NCBI RefSeq assembly: GCF_022869165.1
Contig: NZ_CP094929.1
Span: 2,790,001 to 2,854,000, forward strand
Direction: 5' to 3'
Source of the DNA: Sphaerochaeta associata
Lineage (GTDB): Bacteria > Spirochaetota > Spirochaetia > Sphaerochaetales > Sphaerochaetaceae
DNA: 64,000 nucleotides
The translations under genes were made by a program, and so were the position numbers. Positions 19,018 through 28,523 of this stretch are shown here, piece after piece (the stretch's first letter is position 1; each line of letters begins with the position of its first letter). A model generated the notes under the pieces. It saw nothing but the letters and a program-made list of their open reading frames with translations, did not search any database and was not told the DNA's origin.

Positions 19018-19116
19018 ATAAAACTCGCCTGTATTAAATTCCAATAATGTTGCTGATCCTGTCACGCATCCCATAGCACCTAAAAACCGGACTCTTGCTA
19101 CTCGTTTAGCTTCCAT
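19018..19116 (-). pseudogene. beta-CASP metallo-hydrolase, N-terminal fragment
   Basis: ATG 19116 follows GGAGAT on the minus strand and encodes MEAKRVARVRFLGAMGCVTG, then a further stretch ending FNTGEFY, before the IS110-type element interrupts it. FLGAxGxVTGSxxLLE is the usual first strand of metallo-beta-lactamase/beta-CASP enzymes. Joined to the two other fragments (removing 4 bp and 8 bp duplications), the total is 2142 bp, an exact 714-codon frame. Confidence 0.88.
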
Positions 19117-19385
19117 TGTATCTCCTTCCGCACATGGTCAAAAGAATAAAGTCATACAAGCCTGTTTGCAATAAAATCTTCACTCGTAGACATACTTATT
19201 TTGAATTTTACAATTATTCCTCAAAGCCAATAACTATAAATACGTTTATGTACTCTTCTCCTCAAGCGACAATACAATACCTGCCTTCATACCTATCCAT
19301 GCTGCTCGCTACAGGCAGGATTTACACATTGCCTGATACTAACCTTCATGATTCGGGCCATATTTGGAAGAACCCATTGTTTTCC

Positions 19386-20432
19386 TCATCGGACAAAATA
19401 CGCATACACCCCTCCAGCTGCATCCAAGGCGGCTGACACCCAGTCATACAGACACTGAATTGCTTCTCTGACCTCCAAGAAATCGGCTTGCTCGAACTCC
19501 TTGAAGAGTTTCGGCCAAGTAGCATACTCCGAGTAGGGTTCATACGTGTCTTTACACAGTTCCACATAAAGAGTCTTCCAATCACGGTGAGCAAGAATAG
19601 CTCTCCAAACTTTAAGAGATGAATTTAGAGACTCCTTGCTGTTGTAATACGGCTCGTTCTCCCAATCAGATGTTTTAAAGGCATGGTGAAACAGCTTCCC
19701 GGTAGCCCAGCGTTCAAAGCTTCCAAACATCAGATCCAAGCATAGGCAATACCTCTTTTCATTCCCATCAATGCTCAGCACCTTAGCATCGTCTTGACCT
19801 ACAAAGAGTACGTATTCCGTATATGGCGGCATCGCCAATCGTGGGTCCATCTTAAACCAAGGATGTCCGCTATACCGCCAATCAAGACCTTGGATGAACA
19901 AATGAAGAGTCTCAAGACATAAGTACCCTGTAACACTACTCTGGAAGAACACCAAACCAAATGCATGCAGACCCTTTGACCAATACCCATCCAAGGAATC
20001 ACTCACCGGTACTTCGTTCGGAGGGAAGGCATGCAAGCCCGAATCGGTGCATAGAGAAATCACCCGCTCAACACGTAAGCCTACATCGATTGCAATTTTG
20101 AGGCTTCTCAACGTATCAATAATTGAGCCATCACCGACAGGGAAACTCCAATCCAACAACTGTTCGATGGTGAAAGACTCTTCTCCAGCAGCATCCTCAA
20201 TCCATACCAGATGTGCGGTAGTATCATGAAAGGTTGAAAAGACATTATCGGGTCCCGTAGTAAGGAGCAAGCCATCATCGACTAGCATCCACTGGGTATC
20301 CCCAATCCTTCCATAGCATTTGATCACCCTGCCCTGCAGTTCTACGATTTCCATGAGAAACCGTGCAACATCATGGGTGCACGTACACGCTCCCTCCAAA
20401 CGGGATTCGCTGGCAGTAATTGCGTTAAACAT
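19386..20432 (-). CDS. hypothetical protein
   Basis: The protein has 348 residues. ATG 20432 is chosen because GGAGG lies 8 bases upstream; the frame also reaches a TTG at 20447. It has no signal peptide or membrane segment and is rich in Trp and aromatic residues. No family is recognised. It lies upstream of, and in the same direction as, the beta-CASP gene, but 269 bases apart, so an operon is possible but not shown. Confidence 0.75.
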   Translation of the reverse strand: MFNAITASESRLEGACTCTHDVARFLMEIVELQGRVIKCYGRIGDTQWMLVDDGLLLTTGPDNVFSTFHDTTAHLVWIEDAAGEESFTIEQLLDWSFPVGDGSIIDTLRSLKIAIDVGLRVERVISLCTDSGLHAFPPNEVPVSDSLDGYWSKGLHAFGLVFFQSSVTGYLCLETLHLFIQGLDWRYSGHPWFKMDPRLAMPPYTEYVLFVGQDDAKVLSIDGNEKRYCLCLDLMFGSFERWATGKLFHHAFKTSDWENEPYYNSKESLNSSLKVWRAILAHRDWKTLYVELCKDTYEPYSEYATWPKLFKEFEQADFLEVREAIQCLYDWVSAALDAAGGVYAYFVR

Positions 20433-20598
20433 GTGTATATCCTCCAATAAATGGAGGACTATCAGGATGAGGGTTCGTGAGTCTGAAAGGTAATCATGGA
20501 AATCATACTAACAAGTGATGTAAAGAGTGTACAGGAAAAAACAATCGATACGACCACCCAACAATGCCTTAATTTTGCGTTTTGAGTAAAAGAGTCGC

Positions 20599-21738
20599 TT
20601 AGCTACGCCCAGAAGCCCCATACTCCACCCTCGGAACCTTCTTCTTCATCTTCTTCTCTATCACCTTGAAATGAGCTTCCTCTGAAGGACTGACAAACGT
20701 AATGGCTTCACCGGGCCTTCCTGCACGGCCCGTTCTCCCGATTCTATGAATGAAGTTTATGGGAGAACGAGGCAGCTCATAGTTGATCACAAAGGGAAGG
20801 AACTCAATATCGATTCCCCGGGACAATAAATCGGTGGTAACCAACACCCTGAGGTATCCCTGCTTGAAGTCGCTGAGCAGGTCTGTTCGTGCTCCCTGTG
20901 TCTTTCTGCTGTGAATCGACCTGGCCTCAATGCCATTCTTTTGTAATTTCTCCACCACCCTGTCAGCCCTTGCTACAGAAGAAGTGAAGACCAATACCTG
21001 ATTCATATCCCGGCTCTTGATAAGGTGCCGCAGAAGCGGTCCTTTCTGTTCCTCTGCGATAAAATATGCACTTTGTTGGATGCAATCCAACTCAACTGCT
21101 TCCTCTTCGATTTTAATCACCAAGGGATCATGCAACAGAACTTTCTCCAATGCCTGAATACGATCATTCAACGTTGCAGAGAAAAGCAGATTTTGGCGGG
21201 CCTTGGGAAGCAACGCAAAAATCTGGTCCATCTCGTTCTCAAAGCCGGCTGTCAACATTTTGTCCGCCTCATCAAGCACCAACATCTCTGCCGAAGACAA
21301 AGAGACTGCGTTGAGGGAGATCAACTCCAACAATCTGCCCGGAGTGGCAACAAGAATGCTGACATTGTTCATAGCCATCATTTGAGGATTGATCGACACC
21401 CCGCCAAAGACAGCCAGGGTCTTTATCGGCAATCGCGCTTCATATACGTACGTGGCAAACACGGAATGAACCTGAGCAGCAAGCTCTCTGGTGGGAACCA
21501 GTACCAGAGCCTGGATATGCCTGCTCTTCATAACCACTTTCTTTTTTTGTATATGCATAAGGATGGGCAATACATAGCCAAGGGTCTTGCCCGACCCTGT
21601 CTTGGCAATACCAAGCACATCCCTCTTGCTCAGGACTGCTGGAATTACTTCTGCTTGAATTGGATAGGGCGTTGCGATATGTTCTTTCTGTAGCGCAGCA
21701 CAAAGAGATTCCGAGACTCCCAAAGAGGTAAATGACAT
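20599..21738 (-). CDS. DEAD-box ATP-dependent RNA helicase
   Basis: The protein has 379 residues. Helicase motifs in order are the Q motif region (PYPIQAEVIP), motif I AKTGSGKT at 45-52, PTRELA, TPGRLL, motif II DEAD (LVLDEADKML), SATL, and HRIGRTGRAGRPG. Only a short tail follows (KKVPRVEYGASGRS), so it is a minimal RhlE/SrmB-like helicase that remodels RNA in the cytoplasm, for example in ribosome assembly or mRNA decay. The specific role cannot be assigned. Confidence 0.93.
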   Translation of the reverse strand: MSFTSLGVSESLCAALQKEHIATPYPIQAEVIPAVLSKRDVLGIAKTGSGKTLGYVLPILMHIQKKKVVMKSRHIQALVLVPTRELAAQVHSVFATYVYEARLPIKTLAVFGGVSINPQMMAMNNVSILVATPGRLLELISLNAVSLSSAEMLVLDEADKMLTAGFENEMDQIFALLPKARQNLLFSATLNDRIQALEKVLLHDPLVIKIEEEAVELDCIQQSAYFIAEEQKGPLLRHLIKSRDMNQVLVFTSSVARADRVVEKLQKNGIEARSIHSRKTQGARTDLLSDFKQGYLRVLVTTDLLSRGIDIEFLPFVINYELPRSPINFIHRIGRTGRAGRPGEAITFVSPSEEAHFKVIEKKMKKKVPRVEYGASGRS

Positions 21739-21901
21739 ATAAGCTTGATCCTTTCATGCTACGTGTATAGCTATAGTATTGATAGGAATCATATGCCATC
21801 GCCTCCTGAGAGTACAGGGGTGCCTAAGTTTGCTGATTACCAGAATCGAATCATGAAATCACGGTTTAAGAGAAAAAAGTATATGTTTTTCGGAAGTTTT
21901 T

Positions 21902-21950
21902 TCTCTATAGAGATAAAACTCTACACTCATTGCATTCTTAATGCTATACT
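21902..21950 (+). promoter_or_regulatory. palindrome and -10 box of a probable leaderless ATPase gene
   Basis: TCTCTATAGAGA (21902-21913) is a perfect palindrome. TATACT at 21945-21950 ends 6 bases before the ATG at 21957, and no Shine-Dalgarno sequence is present. The transcript may therefore begin at or next to the start codon. The -35 match (TACACT at 21922) is weak. Confidence 0.5.
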
Positions 21951-21956
21951 ATCTCT

Positions 21957-23180
21957 ATGAATACTCAAGAACAACCACTGATGCCCAGAAAAGAGTACTT
22001 GAAGCAACTGATTGCCTGGCGTGAGAAGCATCTTATCAAGGTAATCACCGGAGTCAGACGTTGCGGCAAATCGACATTATTCTCCCTCTATATCAAGTAC
22101 CTCAAACAACAAGGTGTGCGGGATAGACAGATTATATCGATCAACCTTGAGGACATCGAATTCGAACATCTTCTCGATTACCACTCACTGTATCGATACA
22201 TCAAGGAACTGTTGCAGAATGATTGTTTCACCTATGTTTTCATCGATGAAATCCAACAATGTAAGGGCTTTGAAAAGGCCGTCGATAGTCTCTTCATCAA
22301 GAACAACGTTGATCTGTATATTACAGGGTCGAATGCCTATATGCTCTCAGGCGAGTTGGCTACATTACTTTCCGGAAGATATGTAGAAATACAGATGCTT
22401 CCCCTCTCCTTCAAGGAGTATCTTGAGTTCTCCCATGCAAGTTTGGATAACCTCACTCCTTCATTCAATCGCTACTTGAAGCAGGGTTCGTTTCCCTATG
22501 TTCCAATGCTGGAGCAACAAGATTCTATTATCAGAACCTATATCGAGGGCATTTACACAACCATCCTGATCAAGGATGTAGCCCAACGCAAGGCCATCAC
22601 CGATGTTTCCCTCCTTGAACGCATCATCAAGTTCTTGGGAAGTAGCATAGGGAGTCCCATCTCTGCAAAAAAAATCTGTGACACTCTCATCTCCAGTGGC
22701 AGAAAAGTTTCAGTCAATACGATAGATATCTATCTTCAGGCATTGCTGGACAGTTACATTTTTTACAAAGTGGACCGGTATGACATCAAAGGAAAAAATT
22801 TTCTTAAAACTTTGAGCAAGTACTACATAGTCGACTTGGGACTACGAAACAACCTGCTTGCGAGTTCAGAATCGGATATCGGACATCAGATTGAAAATAT
22901 TGTATATCTGGAACTCATCCGGCGCGGATATCAGGTATCCATCGGCAAGCTGACGGACAAGGAAGTCGATTTTGTGGCAAAGTCCCAAGAGGGGCTCTCC
23001 TATTTTCAAGTATCGGCCTCGGTCCTCGATGAGAATACCCTCAAACGCGAACTTGCTCCGCTCCAAGCGATACGAGACAATCACCCAAAAACACTACTCA
23101 CCTTGGACGAAATCGGTGCGGGCAGCAACTACGAAGGCATCCAACAAAAGAACTTGTTGCAGTGGCTTGTCACGAGCTAG
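21957..23180 (+). CDS. AAA_14/DUF4143 ATP-binding protein
   Basis: The protein has 407 residues. Walker A GVRRCGKST is at residues 32-40 and the Walker B-like YVFIDEIQ at about 95-102, with sensor TGSNAYML. The C-terminal DUF4143 half contains the restriction-endonuclease-like GKLTDKEVDFVA and FQVSASV. These proteins are widespread, often in accessory regions, and their role is poorly defined. The start codon lies only 6 bases after a -10 box, so the mRNA is probably leaderless. Confidence 0.92.
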   Translation: MNTQEQPLMPRKEYLKQLIAWREKHLIKVITGVRRCGKSTLFSLYIKYLKQQGVRDRQIISINLEDIEFEHLLDYHSLYRYIKELLQNDCFTYVFIDEIQQCKGFEKAVDSLFIKNNVDLYITGSNAYMLSGELATLLSGRYVEIQMLPLSFKEYLEFSHASLDNLTPSFNRYLKQGSFPYVPMLEQQDSIIRTYIEGIYTTILIKDVAQRKAITDVSLLERIIKFLGSSIGSPISAKKICDTLISSGRKVSVNTIDIYLQALLDSYIFYKVDRYDIKGKNFLKTLSKYYIVDLGLRNNLLASSESDIGHQIENIVYLELIRRGYQVSIGKLTDKEVDFVAKSQEGLSYFQVSASVLDENTLKRELAPLQAIRDNHPKTLLTLDEIGAGSNYEGIQQKNLLQWLVTS

Positions 23181-23365
23181 ATGATGATTGACCTTCTATT
23201 GGCATACCATGTGTTGGTTTTTGTTGGTGCAAAGGGTCGCACATTTGAAATTTTGAACGCTCAGTGATTTAACATAATTGTATTCGATTTTTCTTTATAT
23301 CCAATACTTTGAGTAGTATACTCTATCAGATTGTTCTATTAATGCTCAAAGGAGAATACAAAAAC

Positions 23366-23896
23366 GTGAAAAGAAATTTTCTTTTGTCTCTGCTTGTGCT
23401 CGCTCTCGTCCTTGGATTATTCACCGGGTGTGAACAAGAGCCTTCGCTCCCAAGAATCGCAGCCACCTTGAAAGGATACAACGATGAAATAACAGCCTTG
23501 ATTGTATCGCACGTATCAGGCAACGCACCTGAGACCTTTACAGAAGGCACAATGGATACAGTAGATGTGGGATTTACCTGCAGAGTTGATTACTCAGACA
23601 CCGATGCACTCGATCTGGAAGTGTTCCTACATCATTGGACTGCAGCTGATGGAACCAAAATCAGTGGGTATTTACAAGTGGAAATCGAGTATTATGCAAC
23701 CCCGGTCTCTATATCCAGCATACATACCAATCGTACCACAATATATTTCGATCGTACGTCGGCAAGCTATGATGCAGACGTATTCGACGGGGATGCATCT
23801 TCAGAAACATTTATCGTTGAACTAGACCTGTTCAGGTGTCTTTCCCTGATTGTAGACGGAAAAACGCTGATATCAAGTACTGTCAACCTAAAGTAA
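23366..23896 (+). CDS. small lipoprotein, paralogue 1 of 3
   Basis: The protein has 176 residues from GTG 23366 with GGAG about 11 bases upstream. A lipoprotein signal peptide ends in FTGC, with lipid-bearing Cys22. The mature part shares with two other genes in this window (33117 and 33871) the motifs YFDRTS-SY, DGDAS-E-F and IVDGKTL near the C-terminus. It is probably anchored to the membrane facing the periplasm or the surface. No known family is recognised. Confidence 0.85.
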   Translation: MKRNFLLSLLVLALVLGLFTGCEQEPSLPRIAATLKGYNDEITALIVSHVSGNAPETFTEGTMDTVDVGFTCRVDYSDTDALDLEVFLHHWTAADGTKISGYLQVEIEYYATPVSISSIHTNRTTIYFDRTSASYDADVFDGDASSETFIVELDLFRCLSLIVDGKTLISSTVNLK

Positions 23897-24166
23897 TTAT
23901 TCTGCCAAAGCTTGCATACCGTGCATTGTTTGAAAACCGGTTTGCAGGCAATTGGAAATGGTGGTTTTCCTAGTTGTCCATCCATCCCGATCCATTAGCT
24001 TGAAGGCACATAAGCGGATGGACTATTCCCAGGCAGATTTCGTTCATATACATTGAAGCATCCGATCACTTGTAATCCCTCCCTCTTTTCTCCCATGTAC
24101 TACCCTATTGTGGGAGATAAACAATCCATGTGGGAGAAAACTGCTAGCTAAGTATGCATGGACACA

Positions 24167-24198
24167 GAAAGCCCGTCCTTCTATCCGGACGGGCTTTC
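24167..24198 (-). terminator. terminator of the pyruvate dehydrogenase operon
   Basis: GAAAGCCCGTCC (24167-24178) and GGACGGGCTTTC (24187-24198) form a perfect 12-bp stem with an 8-base loop, 12 bases after the end of lpdA. The A/T-rich ends of the stem suggest a bidirectional rho-independent terminator. Confidence 0.85.
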
Positions 24199-24209
24199 AT
24201 TCCATGCTC

Positions 24210-24453
24210 TTACTTGTTCAGCGTATCGGTGGCAGTCCCTTCTGCAAGCTCTGCGGCAAGGGCGAACGTCTCACTGAGGGTCGGGTGGGGATGGATGCTC
24301 AACCCTACGTCCTGGGCGCTGGCTCCCATCTCAAGGGCAAGCACAGCCTCGGAGATAAGCTCACCTGCATTCCTGCCGCAGATTCCGGCTCCCAACAGGC
24401 GCCCTGTCTTTTCGTCATAGAGAGCCTTGCTGACTCCCTCTGAAGCCACTGCG
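24210..24453 (-). pseudogene. lpdA: dihydrolipoamide dehydrogenase, C-terminal fragment
   Basis: This is the last 80 or so codons of lpdA, separated from the rest by an IS21-type element. It contains [20 protein letters not shown] and the catalytic His-Glu motif HPHPTLSE of the dimer-interface domain. It has no native start. Joining to the N-terminal fragment through one copy of the 7-bp duplication CACTGCG gives [17 protein letters not shown] in frame. Confidence 0.93.
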
Positions 24454-24566
24454 TGTGTTTTGTCAAGCAAAAATCCTTGGTCTAATCACCAGGGAATCCC
24501 GTGTCTAATCACGGGAAATTCCCGGGTTTTATCATCTGCACAGGAATCTATGCAGATATCCAGAAA

Positions 24567-24932
24567 CTATGGCTTGTAATCAGGGACATCCTCATATTCA
24601 TCCTCAATCACAAAGATCACGTTTGGATCCGTTTCCCCATGCAGCTGATGTGCAATTTTACCTTTCAGGTAGGCAAGCTTGTTGCCCAGGTAAGCCATCT
24701 CGTTCTCGATCTTGTCCAAGCCGTACAACAGTCGAAGCCTTCCTTCAGGGCTTTGGTACTGCATTACTATCTTTCTGGCCTGCTCATGCAGGTCCTGTTC
24801 CGAGTATTCATGCGGGCTGGGTTCTATCCCCAACCGGTCCAATATGATCTGCTCGAGCTCCTCGGTGAATTTTGTACCGTCGTATCGGTAACACGAACGC
24901 AATTCACGCAAGTATTGTTTGTCAACGACCAT
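24567..24932 (-). CDS. accessory ORF of the IS21 element
   Basis: The protein has 121 residues from ATG 24932, with GGGGGTGA directly upstream; it overlaps the istB end by 11 bases. It is acidic and helical (LEQIILDRLGIEPSPHEYSE, NEMAYLGNKLAYLKGKIAHQ), with likely coiled-coil character. Classic IS21 elements carry only istA and istB, so this may be a passenger or an accessory transposition factor. No family is recognised. Confidence 0.7.
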   Translation of the reverse strand: MVVDKQYLRELRSCYRYDGTKFTEELEQIILDRLGIEPSPHEYSEQDLHEQARKIVMQYQSPEGRLRLLYGLDKIENEMAYLGNKLAYLKGKIAHQLHGETDPNVIFVIEDEYEDVPDYKP

Positions 24933-25713
24933 GTTCGTCACCCCCTTTCGACCGCTCGGATGCGGTCTTCCGCATCAATGCATGCTCCATCCGGTAGCTC
25001 TGCCCCTCGAACACAAGCAGGTGCCCATGGTGGATGAGCCTGTCGATCATTGCTGCAGCCATCTGCTGGTCGGTGAAGATGCCACCCCACTTGGAAAACT
25101 CGAGGTTCGTCGTAAGAATGAGGCTTTTGCTCTCGTAGCTGTCGCTGATGATGCGGAACAGGAGCTGGGACCCCTCCTTGTCCACCGGTACGTACCCCCA
25201 CTCATCAAGAATGAGCAGATCCAGTCTGCGTATGTCCGACACCAAGCGTTCCAAGACTCCGTTCTTCCGTGCCTCGGCCAGTTTCAGCACCAGCTCGGTC
25301 ACCGTATAGAACCGGGCTGCAAGGCCCATCTCGCAGGCCTTCATCCCCAGTGCTATGGCCATATGCGTTTTCCCGGTTCCCACCGGTCCATAGCAGACCA
25401 GGTTGGTCTTCCTGCCAATGAATTCGCAGCCTTCCAGTTCCACCCTGGTAATGGAAGGCGGCAGGCGCACATGAGAATAGTCGTAGCCTTCCATGCTCTT
25501 GGGCATGGGAAACCGGGCCCGGTTGAGCAGCCTGGAGCGTTTTGAGCGTTCCCGGCTCTCCACCTCCATTGACAGCACGTCATGCAGGAACTCTTCCTGC
25601 CTCGGCGTTGCCTGCTGGCACAACGCTACCAGTTGTTGGGAAAGGAACAGTTTCCGGCACATGTCCGATATCTCTTCCCTACGTTGGATGCGGATGGTTG
25701 AAGTCATCATCAT
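24922..25713 (-). CDS. istB: IS21 helper ATPase
   Basis: The protein has 263 residues. Walker A is GPVGTGKTHMA and Walker B LLILDEWGYV, in a DnaC-like AAA+ ATPase. IstB assists target selection and stimulates IstA. Its start overlaps the istA stop by 4 bases (ATGA), the usual arrangement. Several in-frame ATGs at the start leave its exact first codon open by two residues. Confidence 0.95.
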   Translation of the reverse strand: MMMTSTIRIQRREEISDMCRKLFLSQQLVALCQQATPRQEEFLHDVLSMEVESRERSKRSRLLNRARFPMPKSMEGYDYSHVRLPPSITRVELEGCEFIGRKTNLVCYGPVGTGKTHMAIALGMKACEMGLAARFYTVTELVLKLAEARKNGVLERLVSDIRRLDLLILDEWGYVPVDKEGSQLLFRIISDSYESKSLILTTNLEFSKWGGIFTDQQMAAAMIDRLIHHGHLLVFEGQSYRMEHALMRKTASERSKGGDEHGR

Positions 25714-27173
25714 GGCTGCACCCTCCGTTGTTCCAGAAGCTGGTCGTACAACGAAAGGTCGGGACCGGCGTCCAGGTCGGTTTGGTCCCCGAACTCCGCC
25801 ATCCTCGCCGCAAACACCATTGCATCGCTGAACGGGGCGTTGCCGGGGTTCCTCAGCACCAGGTCGAACGCATCAAGTGCTCTTTCGAAGCTGTAGCGCT
25901 CGCTCAGCAGGTTCATCGTTCGCAGGGCATCCTTCAGCGATTCCCTGTCCAGCGCATCGAGATAATCGCGTACGGGGGAGGACACCATCTCCCTCACACC
26001 GCTGTTGGGCCACGCTCCCACATTTCTCATGAGTACGGCCATGGAGGTTCTTGGGTCGACGCTGTCGGACCGCTCCTTGCCGAATTTGCGGACGTGGCTC
26101 ACCAGGATCTTGCGCTTCTCGTCATAGATGTCGACGGTGTGGGCCCGGATGCCCACCAGCACTTCGCTTCCCCGGTATTCGGGACGGGTTGAGTAATGGT
26201 GGTTGCCGTCAATCTCCACCTTCCCGTACCCGTCGGCCTTGGCGTACACATACCGACAGACATCAAAACGGTGTCGGGGCAGCGGCAGCAGTGCCTCGCG
26301 GTCCTGTTCGAAAAGCTCGCCTATGATTGTGTTCTTCTTGTAATGGGTATTTCCCTGAAAGCTCGTCGCCTGCTCCAGCAAGCCCTTGTTGTATTGCTGC
26401 AGGTCGTCGAACTCGGGCAGGGGAACGAACCGGTTCCTGCGGACCGTGCCGATTTTATTCTCGACGCACCCCTTTTCCCATCCACTACCCGGACTGCAGA
26501 ATCGTATGGAGAAGCCGTAGTGAGCCCTGAATTGGGCGAAGAGCTTCGCTTCCCGTATCTCCTGCCCGATGCGACGACCTGCTCCGGTGGCATTGTCTAT
26601 CACAACCAGGGGGAAGACTCCGCCGATGAACTCAAAGACGTCCTGAAAGCCCTGGCAGATGCATTCGCTGGTCTCTCCGTTGAACATCTGGGGAAAATCC
26701 GCATTTGAATTCGGAAACACGCAGACAAGATAATGCTTGCGCTGCTTGACGCCTCTTTCATAGCAGTCCGCCTCGCCGAAGTCCCCCTGGGCCTCACCCG
26801 GATGCCATACCAGCTCCTGGCAGGCCCTGTAACTCGAGCGTTGTGCACGTGTTTTCCTCACATACCGCGATACCGTTGGGTAGGAGCAACCGAATTCCGG
26901 ATGCAGCTCCACCAACCTGTCATAGACGCGCTGGGCGGTATGGCGCTGTTTCGAATTCTCCTTTTCATCGTTGGAAAGCCATCCGTCTATCTGCGGCTTG
27001 TAGGGGTCCAGCTTGCTGGGCAACCCCTCCTTCTTTTGAGGCGGCTTCGGTGAGAAGTCTTCCATGCAGAGGTACTTCCTCGCCGTCTTCTCATCGACCG
27101 ATACTTCCCTGGCAATCCTTGCCACTGAGTATCCCTCTTTCCTCAAATCTCTGATACAATTGATTTGGGACAT
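25710..27173 (-). CDS. istA: IS21 transposase
   Basis: The protein has 487 residues from ATG 27173 (AGGAG 11 bases upstream; a GTG at 27182 is also in frame). An N-terminal helix-turn-helix (GYSVARIAREVSVDEKTARK) is followed by the DDE integrase core with QGDFGEADCYE, VVIDNATGA and the GWEKGCVENKIGTVRRN region. It acts with IstB on the element ends. The frame is complete. Confidence 0.95.
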   Translation of the reverse strand: MSQINCIRDLRKEGYSVARIAREVSVDEKTARKYLCMEDFSPKPPQKKEGLPSKLDPYKPQIDGWLSNDEKENSKQRHTAQRVYDRLVELHPEFGCSYPTVSRYVRKTRAQRSSYRACQELVWHPGEAQGDFGEADCYERGVKQRKHYLVCVFPNSNADFPQMFNGETSECICQGFQDVFEFIGGVFPLVVIDNATGAGRRIGQEIREAKLFAQFRAHYGFSIRFCSPGSGWEKGCVENKIGTVRRNRFVPLPEFDDLQQYNKGLLEQATSFQGNTHYKKNTIIGELFEQDREALLPLPRHRFDVCRYVYAKADGYGKVEIDGNHHYSTRPEYRGSEVLVGIRAHTVDIYDEKRKILVSHVRKFGKERSDSVDPRTSMAVLMRNVGAWPNSGVREMVSSPVRDYLDALDRESLKDALRTMNLLSERYSFERALDAFDLVLRNPGNAPFSDAMVFAARMAEFGDQTDLDAGPDLSLYDQLLEQRRVQP

Positions 27174-27339
27174 GTTGAGCACTTCTCCTTTCTCCTTTAA
27201 TGTATTTGTTTCTACATCAAAGGTTACTTTCCAAAGGGCAGCTTCTCAACTGTCCCTTTGAACAATCCCGGGAATTTCCCGTGATCAGACCAAGGAAGAT
27301 GAAGTGATCTTTCTAGGGATTTTTAGTTTACGCTACACA

Positions 27340-28509
27340 CACTGCGCTCAACGCCCTGCCGTTTGCCATCCAGGGGAAGGACCCCTTCTTGAAGGCTATC
27401 CCCTTCTGTTTGGCTTCTGCTTCGGTCAGACCGATCCAGGCAACCTCAGGGCTTGTATAGGCAACCGAGGGAATACCCATCGGAGTGAAGGCCGACGCAT
27501 GACCTGATGCCACCTCTGCAGCCACCTTGCCTTGGTGGCTGCTCTTATGGGCAAGCATCGGGTCTCCCACGACATCACCAATGGCAAAGACATGGGCGAC
27601 ATTGGTTCTGAGCTTCTTGTCCACCTCGATCCAGCCGCGCGTATTCGTCTTGATCGACGTATTCTCCAGTGCAATGCCATCGGAGTTGGCCTTTCTTCCC
27701 ACAGCCACCAGCACGGCATCGGCTTCGATGGTTTCAGGAGCCTTTTCGCCTTTCAGATGGAGAACGAGGGCCTCCTTTTTCGCCTCCACCTTCTCAACTT
27801 TCGTCGAGGTGTAGATCGCCTCATACTGCTTCTTTAGCTTTCTCACCAACGGCTGCTTGAGATCGGCATCGGCAGGAGGAATGAGGGAGTCCATCATCTC
27901 AATGATGGTAATCCGAGAGCCCAGGGCGTGGTACATGGTAGCCACCTCAAGGCCGATGATTCCTCCCCCGATGATCGCAAGACGCTTGGGAATGTGCGTA
28001 AGCTCCAGAGCCTTCGTAGAGTCCCAAACCCGTTCATCCTCATAGGGAATGCCCGGGATTTGCACCGAGCGCGATCCCACGGCGATGATCAGGTCCTCAA
28101 AGGTGAGCTTCAGCTCCTCCTTGTCGGTAACCACCTTAAGACCGGTATCGGAGAGAAACGTACCGGTTCCCACGATGCGCTCGACCTTCCTTGCCTTGCA
28201 CAGCGAGTCCAGCCCGCCAGTAAGGGTGCCTATCACCGAATCGCGATGGGCCCGGATTTTCTCCAAATCGAAGGTGGGCTTGCCAAAAGAAACTCCAAGA
28301 GGAGCAAGTTTTTCGGCATCCTCGATTACCTCGGCAAGGTGTAGCAGAGTCTTGGACGGGATGCAGCCGACATTCAGACACACTCCTCCCAACACCGGGC
28401 TCTTTTCGATGAGTGTCACCTTCCTGCCCAAATCAGCGGCACGGAACGCTGCACTATACCCTCCGGGTCCTCCTCCGAGGACCACAAGGTCAGCTTTCTT
28501 CTCTTGCAT
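27340..28509 (-). pseudogene. lpdA: dihydrolipoamide dehydrogenase (E3), N-terminal fragment disrupted by IS21
   Basis: This fragment holds 390 codons: FAD-binding GGGPGGYSAA, redox-active disulfide CLNVGC (Cys44 and Cys49), NAD-binding GGGIIGLE and AIGDVVG. It ends after GRALSAV, then four codons of IS sequence lead to a stop at 27328. The C-terminal dimer-interface domain with the catalytic HPHPTLSE is cut off, so the product should be inactive. It lies 14 bases behind aceF as the third gene of the pyruvate dehydrogenase operon. The intact gene would encode 468 residues. Confidence 0.95.
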
Positions 28510-28523
28510 CTCTCTACACCTCC

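Larger units (their letters stand above)
24454..27339 (-). mobile_element. IS21-family insertion sequence
   Basis: The element is 2886 bp. Its ends are TGTGT and ACACA, with further inverted similarity (AAAAATCC) about 10 bases in. Near each end lies an internal repeat around ATCACGGGAAATTCCCGGG, as expected for the multiple transposase-binding sites of IS21. It is flanked by the 7-bp direct repeat CACTGCG (24447-24453 and 27340-27346). It carries istA, istB and a third small ORF, transcribed in the same direction as the disrupted lpdA. Confidence 0.95.

Noticed and set aside
24919-26708. Several long plus-strand frames in the IS21 element
   Set aside because: They are antisense to istA and istB, which carry all family motifs.
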